Assembly: GCA_018266105.1 (NCBI GenBank) | Contig: JAFEBA010000021.1 | Location: 416 to 64,415, forward strand | Direction of reading: 5' to 3' | Origin: a bacterium | Lineage (GTDB): Bacteria > Vulcanimicrobiota > Xenobia > Xenobiales > JADMJV01 | Length of the DNA stretch: 64,000 nt | Shown: positions 32,985 to 39,835 of the stretch, piece by piece | How positions within the stretch are numbered: the first letter of the stretch is position 1 | Layout: each line of letters begins with the position of its first letter | Program-made: the position numbers and the translations under genes | Notes under the pieces: model-generated | Seen by the model: the letters and a program-made list of their open reading frames with translations, nothing else | Databases searched by the model: none | What the model was told of the DNA's origin: nothing

Positions 32985-35108
32985 ATGTTCAAGTCCAGGT
33001 GGTTGGCGTGGCTCTGTCTGAGCGTTCTATGCTCGCTCACCTTCTTCATTTGCTATGATTGCTCGCCTTTACACCTGGGCGACCCGATCGATCTGCAAGG
33101 AGATGTGCTTCAGTGCACCCGCCTGCTCAAGTCTGTCACGGAACCGGGTGGAGAGTATCGATGTGCTCACCTGGGCGCACCCTTCGTGGCTGAGCATTTT
33201 GGCTTTCCGGACCCTTTCGTGGTCCATCAGCCTTTGCTCTGGCTGCTCTCGCCGCTGACCAGCAATATTTATCTGGTCTATAACCTGCTTTCGCTGTTGA
33301 CCTTCGTCAGCGCCGGCGTGGTGGCATACGAGGTTTTACGCCGGCTGGGTTGCCGACAGGGGCTTTCCGTCGCCTTCGCCTGGATTTATGCCAGCCTGCC
33401 CAACCATCTGGAACGCTATGACCATTACGGTCTGTCCTTCTACGCCAGTTCCCCGCTGGTGATTCTCTACGCCCTGCGCTGCCTGCGAGGCCAGAGCCTG
33501 ACCCGAGGAGAGTTGCTGCTGGCACCGCTGTGCGGGCTGTTTGGTGCATACTACGCCTTCTTTAGCTACCTGATTGTGCTGGCGGCTGGCGTGCTGGGCT
33601 CGATTCAAAGACGAAGCCTGTATCCCTTGAGGCCTGCTCTTCAAGTCTGCAGCCTGATCGGGGTGGCTTTCCTGCTGGCCCTGTCCCCCGCGTTGACGCA
33701 AAAAACCCCCGACTCGGCCTTTCTACCCCCGCGCCAGCCCACCGATCTGACGCGCTGGTCTCTGAGCCTGGATCGCATGCTCTTGCCGGCTCATGGTCGG
33801 AAGGGCCATCCTCTCTACAAGCTGGCGCGCAGCTACTATGCCAATTTCCCGGCCCCGGCCGAGCCGGACGAATCGCCTTACCTGGGGATTCTGGCTATCC
33901 TGGGAGGACTTGTGCTGCTTCTCAGCCGAGGCCGAAACCAACCGGACCTGCCCCACCTTCGCTGGCTAGGCCTGATGATCTTCTTGGTGGCCACGGCCGG
34001 GGGGCTCGGCGAGCTGATGACTTTGCTGATCGGCTCGTCCATCCGAGCTTACAATCGAATCTCATTCTATCTGGCCTTTGTTCTGCTGGCCGCCCTGGCC
34101 CTGCGACTGCAGCAAGTTCACTGGTCCAGGCGTCGCGCCCTCGGCCTGTGCCTGGTGGTGGCTCTGGGCTTTGTCGATCAAATGACCAGCACTCCCCGAC
34201 GCAATCCTCAGCGTTGGGCTGAGCAGGTCCGTTCGGACCGAGCCTTCGTCGAGCAACTGGAAAGTAGACTGGGCGATGGAACACGAATATGGCAGTATCC
34301 CTATGTTCCGTACCCGGAAAGCCCCCCGCTTCACAACGAAGGTTTCTACGGGCTGGGACGTTGTTACGCGGTCTCCAAAAGAATCCACTGGAGCTGGGGC
34401 ACACTGCACAACAGCGGTCAGGAACGATTTCAGGCCGCCTTCTCCAGGCTACCGATGGAGCAGCAGCTCAAACTGCTGGCGGACGCCGGCTTTGCCGGGG
34501 TGACCCTGGAAAGGCGAGCCTTTCCAGACAACGGCGCCGATTTCGAAGCTCAACTTCAAGCTCAAGGTCTGCACTGCCAGCTTCAGAGTCCGGATGGCTA
34601 TCTGGCCTACTATCCGCTTCCCAAACCCTCCAGCCTTTCTCAGAGCGAAGCTCAGAAACTCTTTGAAGAGAGGCTGATTTCGGTCAGTTGGAACGATGGG
34701 GTTCTGGACTTCGGACGCAAGGGCTGGGGATGTCTCTATTTGCGAGCAGGCTGGAGTGATCAGGAAGACTCTGGAGTCTGGACTGTTCAAAAGAGCGCAT
34801 TCCTGCGCCTGCCCTGTCCGCCGGGACAGAAATCGGAAGTGGGAGTGCGGATGCTGCTCTACCCCTACATCGGCCGGCCCAAGCATCAGCAGGTGGAGAT
34901 AAGGCAATCAGGCCGCAGCCTGGCTCGGTTCGAGTTCCGTAAGGGAAGCCAACACTGGGTTCATTTCAACGCCAGCCTGCCGGCCTTGCTGGAACTTCGT
35001 GTCCAGCGTCCTACCCAGCCCTCTTACGAGTTCGAAAGCGATACGCGCAGCCTCGGCGTCAAATTAGAAAGGCTCGAACTGGTCGAGCCTTTCCAAAAAC
35101 CGTTTTAA
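32985..35108 (+). CDS. Large polytopic membrane protein, GT-C-like
   Basis: 707 residues. About ten membrane helices fill residues 8-390; an early periplasmic loop contains HLGDPIDLQGDV, with an Asp pair placed as in GT-C glycosyltransferases. A soluble C-terminal region (about 400-707) combines an alpha/beta part (DRAFVEQLESRLGDGTRIWQ) with a beta-sandwich at the end. This organisation resembles membrane glycosyl- or phosphoglycerol-transferase-like proteins using lipid-linked donors. The assignment is from topology only. It follows the GH26 lipoprotein, so the pair may act on an envelope polysaccharide. A 7-to-11-bp inverted repeat sits in the last codons. Confidence 0.65.
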   Translation: MFKSRWLAWLCLSVLCSLTFFICYDCSPLHLGDPIDLQGDVLQCTRLLKSVTEPGGEYRCAHLGAPFVAEHFGFPDPFVVHQPLLWLLSPLTSNIYLVYNLLSLLTFVSAGVVAYEVLRRLGCRQGLSVAFAWIYASLPNHLERYDHYGLSFYASSPLVILYALRCLRGQSLTRGELLLAPLCGLFGAYYAFFSYLIVLAAGVLGSIQRRSLYPLRPALQVCSLIGVAFLLALSPALTQKTPDSAFLPPRQPTDLTRWSLSLDRMLLPAHGRKGHPLYKLARSYYANFPAPAEPDESPYLGILAILGGLVLLLSRGRNQPDLPHLRWLGLMIFLVATAGGLGELMTLLIGSSIRAYNRISFYLAFVLLAALALRLQQVHWSRRRALGLCLVVALGFVDQMTSTPRRNPQRWAEQVRSDRAFVEQLESRLGDGTRIWQYPYVPYPESPPLHNEGFYGLGRCYAVSKRIHWSWGTLHNSGQERFQAAFSRLPMEQQLKLLADAGFAGVTLERRAFPDNGADFEAQLQAQGLHCQLQSPDGYLAYYPLPKPSSLSQSEAQKLFEERLISVSWNDGVLDFGRKGWGCLYLRAGWSDQEDSGVWTVQKSAFLRLPCPPGQKSEVGVRMLLYPYIGRPKHQQVEIRQSGRSLARFEFRKGSQHWVHFNASLPALLELRVQRPTQPSYEFESDTRSLGVKLERLELVEPFQKPF
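35067..35093. terminator. Hairpin at the 3' end of the membrane protein gene (weak terminator)
   Basis: GAAAGGCTCGA (35067-35077) pairs perfectly with TCGAGCCTTTC (35083-35093) around ACTGG. It overlaps the last codons of the gene. The following sequence has no clean T-run on either strand, so termination is plausible but unproven; convergent genes meet here. Confidence 0.45.
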
Positions 35109-35126
35109 TCAGGGCTCACATTCGGG

Positions 35127-35663
35127 CTAACCGAGGAACGAGCCAAACGGAATGAATTGAGTGGCCGGAAATAGCGCGATCGCTCCCGTTCCCTGGGCGA
35201 AAGGCGGCTGCCCCGGAAAGGGACCGCCGAAGGAAGCGAACGGCGAGGCACTCGGCGGCACAAACACGTTGTTGAAGCTGGCAAACGGGGAGGCGCTCGG
35301 AGGCACAAACACGTTGTTGAAGCTGGCAAAGGGCGAGGCGTCCGGGCCGACAAACACATTGTTGAAGCTGGCGAACGGCTGAGCTCCGCTGGGCACGAAG
35401 ACATTGTTGAAAGAAGCGAACGGAGCGGGCTGCCCGGGATAGAGCGAATTCGTATTGAACTGACTGCCGCCCAGGATGTCCAAATAGTTGAAATTTAGCT
35501 GGCCCAGAGCGCTCAGAGCTCCACCCGCCAGCTGCTGGTTCTGGTAGGCACCAAAATTCGCGCCGGTATACGGCACGCTGCTGGCACCAAAACTACTGGT
35601 GGCGAAAGACGCCTGAAAATTAAACTGGCTGCTAAAGCCAAACCCGTTGATACCGCCGGCCAT
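35127..35663 (-). CDS. Repeat protein with PFASFNNVFVPPSAS units and shared N-terminal module
   Basis: 178 residues, no signal peptide. Residues 1-66 end in a segment GQLNFNYLDILGG (54-66) that recurs at the same place in the next protein upstream (GQLQGSYLGILGG). Residues ~80-150 are four copies of a 15-residue unit, PFASFNNVFVPPSAS, rich in Phe, Asn and Ser with almost no charge, then a Pro/Phe-rich end. Charged residues are nearly absent from the whole protein. The start ATG has an excellent AGGAGGG site. Shared upstream sequence with the next gene suggests coregulation. Function unknown; the composition suggests a surface, fibre or matrix component. Confidence 0.7.
   Translation of the reverse strand: MAGGINGFGFSSQFNFQASFATSSFGASSVPYTGANFGAYQNQQLAGGALSALGQLNFNYLDILGGSQFNTNSLYPGQPAPFASFNNVFVPSGAQPFASFNNVFVGPDASPFASFNNVFVPPSASPFASFNNVFVPPSASPFASFGGPFPGQPPFAQGTGAIALFPATQFIPFGSFLG
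35231..35430 (-). repeat. 45-nt tandem coding repeat, four copies
   Basis: Repeat landmarks (CAAACACGTTGTTGAAGC on the plus strand) occur at 35261, 35306, 35351 and 35396, an exact 45-nt period. Two central copies are almost identical, the outer ones diverged. It encodes the 15-residue Phe/Asn repeats. Confidence 0.9.
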
Positions 35664-35685
35664 AAGACCCTCCTGAACCCTCTAT

Positions 35686-35743
35686 GTACTCTAACCTTAT
35701 CATCAACCCATTCGACCCGTTTTGGGAACGGGCTATTGGTTAA
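35686..35743 (-). promoter_or_regulatory. Conserved upstream element, copy A
   Basis: On the minus strand TTAAC, five bases, then GCCCGTTCCCAA (35722-35733), and further down TAGAGTAC (35686-35693). The same elements in the same order precede the 971-residue repeat protein gene. The 12-mer ends 59 positions from the start codon in both. In this copy CCCGTT can also pair with AACGGG just downstream. Confidence 0.5.
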
Positions 35744-35749
35744 ATTTCG

Positions 35750-38665
35750 TTAGCCTTCTTGGCCCTCCTCGGAAGCCTCCGCCTGTTCCTGCGCCCGCTG
35801 ACTCTGTTGCGACTCAGTCAGGTCGCTCTTCACGGGCCCAGGCGACCCGGCCGACGCCTCATCCGGCTCTGCTTGCCGGACCATCTGAGCTCCTCGCTGC
35901 TGGATCAGACCACGCAGTTGCTGACTGGGAGCAGAACCTTCCTGGCTGCCTTCAGCCGACTCCAGCAGTCCACTGCCCGCCAGCGCCGAAAGCGAGGCCA
36001 AACCCTCGCTTCCTTTCGAAGAAGAGGCGGCCGCCAGGTGAAGCCTGACCTCGGAAGCGGCCGCGTTCGGGTTGCTGGACAGATTGCCGAACAAATCCAT
36101 CAGGGCCTTTCGCCCACCCTTGCTCCGAGTGGCATTGGCCTCCAGGGCAACCTGGGAGGCGGCCGCCCGGCTATTGCGGGCCAGATTGGTATTCAGCTTC
36201 ATCCGGGCCGCCAGTCCATCTGGACTGCGTGTTCCGGCCGCCTGCATGGCCAGCGCGGGGCCGGCCGAGGAGGCGAAGCGGCTCTGATTTTCATTCAAAA
36301 CGGTAACCGCCTCCAGGCCCTCCTGGCGCTCGCTGGCGGCGGCCTGCAACTTGAGTTCCGAGGCTGCCGCTTTGGGATCCCCGGCCAGACCCTGGTTCAA
36401 GCGCGCCAATCCGGCCCGGCCTTCCCGGGTGGTGCTGGCCTGGGCTCGCATCTGAGCGGCAGCGGCAGCGGCTTCTGGGTCTTTGGCCAGGTTGCTATTG
36501 AGATGGAGGATGGCCTCTCGACCCTGAGCCGATTCGGCCGCGGTCCCCAGAAGCACGGCCTGACTGGACGCGCCATCGGCGCTCTTGGCCAGGTTGCGAT
36601 TGAGCTGGGTCAGCGCTTTGCGCCCGTTGTCGGTGCTGCTGGCGGAAGCCTGCAGCTCCACGGCCGAGGCGGCCGACTCTGGAGACTTGGCCAGATTGCG
36701 GTTAAGCCGGGCATAAGCGGCCATGCCCCCGGGAGAAGCCGTGGCCGTGGCCTGAAATTCAGCCACCGCCGTGCTGGCACCAGCATCCTTGGCCAGGTTG
36801 TGATTAAACTCCGTGACGGCCTTCAAGCCCTCGGGCGATTGGCTGGCGGCAGCCTGCATCTCCATGGTGGCGCCAGCCGCGGCTTTGTCCTTGGCCAGGC
36901 CTTTGTAGAGGCCCTCAATGGCCTGGCGACCGTCGCCGGTGGCGCTGGCGGCGGCCTGCACGCCCATGGCAGCGCCGGCATCAGCCGAATCCTTGGCCAG
37001 GTTGGCATTCAACTGCCCCACCGCGGCCCGGCCCGCATTGGACTGGGCGGCGGCGCTCTGAAGCTGCACGGCCGAAGTCGCCGCCAGCGGATCCTTGGAC
37101 AAATTCTGATTCAGCTTGCGCATAGCCGCCGCCCCATCGGCGCTGCTGGATGCCATGGCCTGAACCTTGATGGCCGAGGTGGCGCTCTCTTCGCCCTGAG
37201 CCATCTTGCGGTTGTGGGCGGCCACCACGTTCAAACCCTCGGTGGTGTCGCTGGCTGAGGCCATCATCTTGACTTGGGCCGCCGACGCCGGCGCGCTGCT
37301 GGAAAGGTTTTTCTGCAGCTCGGCTCCGCCCGGACCCTTGGCCTGGACCTCCAGGGCGGCCGTGGAAGCCTGAGAATCTTGGGACAGGTTGCTAAACAGC
37401 TCACCCAGCGCCCCAGAACCTTTGCCAGTTCGGCTGGCGGTGGCCCAGGACTGTGCCAGCTGGCCGCCGTTGGCAGCGTCTGACTTGTAGAGTTCACCCA
37501 GTGCGGCACGGCCTTCCGGCGATTGGGAGGCGGCAGCGTGCAATCCCACACCCGAACCGGCGGTGGTGATGTCGCCGTCCAACTTGGCGTTGACATTGGC
37601 CAGAGCCATGCCCCCTCCCCCTCGATTGGCAGCCACTTGAGCCTGAACGGCGGCGGTGGCGGCGGCCGGGTCCTTGGCCAGGTTATCCTGCATTGAGGCC
37701 AGGGCGGCCTTGCCTCCCGAGGTGCCGGCAGCGGCTTCCTGAGCCTTGGCGTCGGCTGCGGCGGCGGCCGAATTACCCGCCAGGGCGCGATAATAGTCGG
37801 TCATGGCGGCGCGCCCCTCCCCACTGGAAGCGGCAGTGGCCTGCACCATGGAGAAACCCGCGGCCAGCTTAGGATCTGAAGCGATCTTGTAAAGGTAGTC
37901 GGCACCACCGCTGGACATATTGTCAGCCAGAGCTTTCTGGTTAGCGGCCGCCAGGGTGGGACTGCCGTTGATGGCGTCCAGCAATTTAGCTTCGATATTG
38001 CCACCGCCGCCCAGATTTCCGCGGGCCTTGATCAGCATTCCGGCCGAATCGGCATCACCCAGCAGTTGATTGAGCGCCTGATTCGGCGACATGCCTCCGG
38101 GTGCGGCATCCATATCTGAAGACAGCCAGGCCAGAAAGGACTGCGCCTTGCCGCTGTCTCCCATGGCTTCGGAAAGGCGCGTTTTGGGATCACGAGCGTT
38201 CTCCGCATCCATCGCTTCTTTTGCCTTGCGGGCTTCCTCGTTGCGGCGCATGGCCTCGGCCAGTTCGGCATTGGCCATAGCCGAGAGCGGGCCACGGGCG
38301 GGCGGAAGTTTGGGTGGGGTCTCCGGCTCCTTCTCCTCAGCGGCAGCCCGCTTGAGCACACCAAACGTAGAGTTGCCGGAAGGGATGAAAGCATTCTGGT
38401 TCTTGCTGGGGGGAGGGGACGGCGCCTCTTCCGGGGCGGGCGCCTCCTCGGGGAAGAACAGTTCACCCCCCAGGATGCCCAGGTAACTGCCTTGAAGCTG
38501 ACCGACGGCGCCCAGGGCCAGTTGGGCCGTCTGCTGAGTCTGTTGCAAGGAAAGTTCAAGCGGTGTGGGCAGTGCTCCAGCGGACGCCGGCAGCGGAGCA
38601 GTGCTGACCCCCTGGACATTGCCTCCACCAGAAACGGAGCCGACTCCCTGCACACCAAACGCCAT
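35750..38665 (-). CDS. 971-residue protein with 34-residue alanine-rich helical repeats
   Basis: Start ATG 38665 follows GAGGGGGG. No signal peptide. Residues 1-67 resemble the N-terminus of the neighbouring repeat protein (AVGQLQGSYLGILGG at 53-67; also NAFIPSGNSTF near 95). A charged helical segment (~125-225) follows. Residues ~264-898 are 19 units of mostly exactly 34 residues, typified by DPEAAAAAAQMRAQASTTRE plus GRAGLARLNQGLAG, each compatible with a two-helix hairpin as in TPR-type solenoids, though the sequence pattern differs from TPR. The C-terminus is Gln/Ser/Glu-rich and disordered. Ala content is very high. It may form a long solenoid or filament; function unknown. The antisense frame over this region is a codon-bias shadow. 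Confidence 0.75.
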   Translation of the reverse strand: MAFGVQGVGSVSGGGNVQGVSTAPLPASAGALPTPLELSLQQTQQTAQLALGAVGQLQGSYLGILGGELFFPEEAPAPEEAPSPPPSKNQNAFIPSGNSTFGVLKRAAAEEKEPETPPKLPPARGPLSAMANAELAEAMRRNEEARKAKEAMDAENARDPKTRLSEAMGDSGKAQSFLAWLSSDMDAAPGGMSPNQALNQLLGDADSAGMLIKARGNLGGGGNIEAKLLDAINGSPTLAAANQKALADNMSSGGADYLYKIASDPKLAAGFSMVQATAASSGEGRAAMTDYYRALAGNSAAAAADAKAQEAAAGTSGGKAALASMQDNLAKDPAAATAAVQAQVAANRGGGGMALANVNAKLDGDITTAGSGVGLHAAASQSPEGRAALGELYKSDAANGGQLAQSWATASRTGKGSGALGELFSNLSQDSQASTAALEVQAKGPGGAELQKNLSSSAPASAAQVKMMASASDTTEGLNVVAAHNRKMAQGEESATSAIKVQAMASSSADGAAAMRKLNQNLSKDPLAATSAVQLQSAAAQSNAGRAAVGQLNANLAKDSADAGAAMGVQAAASATGDGRQAIEGLYKGLAKDKAAAGATMEMQAAASQSPEGLKAVTEFNHNLAKDAGASTAVAEFQATATASPGGMAAYARLNRNLAKSPESAASAVELQASASSTDNGRKALTQLNRNLAKSADGASSQAVLLGTAAESAQGREAILHLNSNLAKDPEAAAAAAQMRAQASTTREGRAGLARLNQGLAGDPKAAASELKLQAAASERQEGLEAVTVLNENQSRFASSAGPALAMQAAGTRSPDGLAARMKLNTNLARNSRAAASQVALEANATRSKGGRKALMDLFGNLSSNPNAAASEVRLHLAAASSSKGSEGLASLSALAGSGLLESAEGSQEGSAPSQQLRGLIQQRGAQMVRQAEPDEASAGSPGPVKSDLTESQQSQRAQEQAEASEEGQEG
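35972..37876 (-). repeat. Nineteen ~102-nt coding repeats (34-residue protein repeat)
   Basis: The unit encodes a helix with A/V/L/Q pattern, a turn with S..EGR, a second helix ALxxLNxNL and a D/S-P junction. Sixteen or so units are exactly 34 residues; a few are 27-33. DNA copies are well diverged, so the array is old and conserved at protein level. Confidence 0.8.
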
Positions 38666-38683
38666 GAATTGTTCCCCCCTCGG

Positions 38684-38745
38684 GTACTCTAGTATCTCTT
38701 GATCTTGATACCCAACCCCAGGATTGGGAACGGGCCAACCGTTAA
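38684..38745 (-). promoter_or_regulatory. Conserved upstream element, copy B
   Basis: Minus strand TTAAC, five bases, GCCCGTTCCCAA (38724-38735), later TAGAGTAC (38684-38691). It matches copy A with the same TTAAC spacing and the same 59-position distance from the 12-mer to the start codon, although TAGAGTAC is shifted by four bases. The TTAA overlaps the stop codon of the upstream gene. Confidence 0.5.
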
Positions 38746-39299
38746 GGTTCCACCCCAAAGCAATAGACCACCGGATTGTCACCGCAGTCCTCGCCGTTGT
38801 AACTCAGGGCATACTCCCCGGGCCCGAGCGGACTGGTGGGGCTTAGCACGAAGCTGCTTTCACCGTAGAGCCTGACCAGCAGCGGGCTACCGCCCTCCCG
38901 ATTGGTATAAAGAACCCCGCTTTCACTCAGAACCACTTCGCGGTGATCCTCTTTGCTCTCCAACTTGAAGAGGGTGAATTTGGTGGGGTCTCTGAGGGGA
39001 AAGAAGCTGGCCCGGGGGTCGGTGCTTGAGAGGTAGACCTTCAGATAGAATTCAACGGCTTCTCCAGCCCGAAAGCGCACGGGAGAAGCCAGGCCGGGCA
39101 GGCTCAAAAAACTGTCCGTACTCCCGAAAAACGAGCCCCGCACCTGGCGGGGCGCGCGCCGCATTTCCAGTGGAGAAAAGGCCCCACCGGCGGCTCGCTT
39201 CATCAGAACGGAAATGTCCTGAGGTTCGGTGGCAGGTTGAGCGTTCAGCGAGCCACTCAGGGCGGCGAGGATGCAACCGAGAAACAGAAGAGATCGCAT
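38742..39299 (-). CDS. Secreted protein, tandem paralog 1
   Basis: 185 residues with a signal peptide ending SLNA. The mature part begins with a segment LMKRAAGGAFSPLEMRRAP similar to the neighbour's ISERTDRFVSLEMQRAS. It continues with a beta-sandwich-like domain (VRFRAGEAVEFYLKVYL, FTLFKLESKEDHREVVLSESGVLYTNREGG, FVLSPTSPLGPGEYALSYNG) and ends with a Cys pair (EDCGDNPVVYCFGV), probably a disulfide. The order of motifs matches the next gene upstream, which it overlaps by 43 bases. ATG 39299 has AAGGAG upstream. Function unknown; envelope location. Confidence 0.75.
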   Translation of the reverse strand: MRSLLFLGCILAALSGSLNAQPATEPQDISVLMKRAAGGAFSPLEMRRAPRQVRGSFFGSTDSFLSLPGLASPVRFRAGEAVEFYLKVYLSSTDPRASFFPLRDPTKFTLFKLESKEDHREVVLSESGVLYTNREGGSPLLVRLYGESSFVLSPTSPLGPGEYALSYNGEDCGDNPVVYCFGVEP

Positions 39300-39820
39300 G
39301 GCTGTTCTCCTTGTGCGTAATAGATGGCGTACTGAGTGTCTATCTCAAAGGGTTGCACCGACTCTAACACCAGGCTGTCGGCCGTGCGCGGGGTGACCTT
39401 GAGCGGCAGGCCGCGGTGCACCACCGTGCGTTGTCCATTCGACTCGCGCAGGTGTAAGACTCGGGAACTGCCTTCGGACTTGAGAGGCATCAGTCGAAAC
39501 CCGGTCGGATCGAGCTGGTTCCAGGACCAGCTCTGAGGCCAGCGATTGCGCACCACGAAACGCAGGGGTCGACCATCATAGGCCAGCCGGACGCTTGAAA
39601 CCGCTCCGGGCAAACGCACGAAAACTTGCTCCCATCCGGTGGCCAGGGTCAGCGATTCCAGGCTGGCCCGCTGCATCTCAAGACTGACAAAACGATCGGT
39701 TCTTTCCGATATCAATTGAGATATTACAGCGTAGGATTCGGGCTCAAGCGGCCGGGGTTGAGCCCAAACGGGCATCAACCCCACCCACAAAATGAACAGC
39801 CAACGTTGCACGTGAAACAC
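39257..39820 (-). CDS. Secreted protein, tandem paralog 2
   Basis: 187 residues, GTG 39820 with GGAGG 8 bases upstream, signal peptide ending VWAQ. Like its downstream neighbour it has an SLEMQRAS segment, a FRLMPLKSEGSSRVLHLRESNGQRTVVHRGLP stretch, a closing PFEIDTQYAIYYAQGEQPC and a final CFSV. Low overall identity but the same order and length mark it as an old duplicate. It starts 16 bases after the M14-like gene, in the same transcription unit. Confidence 0.75.
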   Translation of the reverse strand: MFHVQRWLFILWVGLMPVWAQPRPLEPESYAVISQLISERTDRFVSLEMQRASLESLTLATGWEQVFVRLPGAVSSVRLAYDGRPLRFVVRNRWPQSWSWNQLDPTGFRLMPLKSEGSSRVLHLRESNGQRTVVHRGLPLKVTPRTADSLVLESVQPFEIDTQYAIYYAQGEQPCDLFCFSVASSPP

Positions 39821-39835
39821 CAGAAGCGCCTCCGT

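Noticed and set aside
35759..37258. 499-codon plus-strand frame opposite the alanine-rich repeat protein
   Set aside because: Mirrors the 102-nt repeat period of the sense gene; composition (Gly/Arg/Leu/Gln) is what an antisense frame of Ala-rich GC-biased codons gives.
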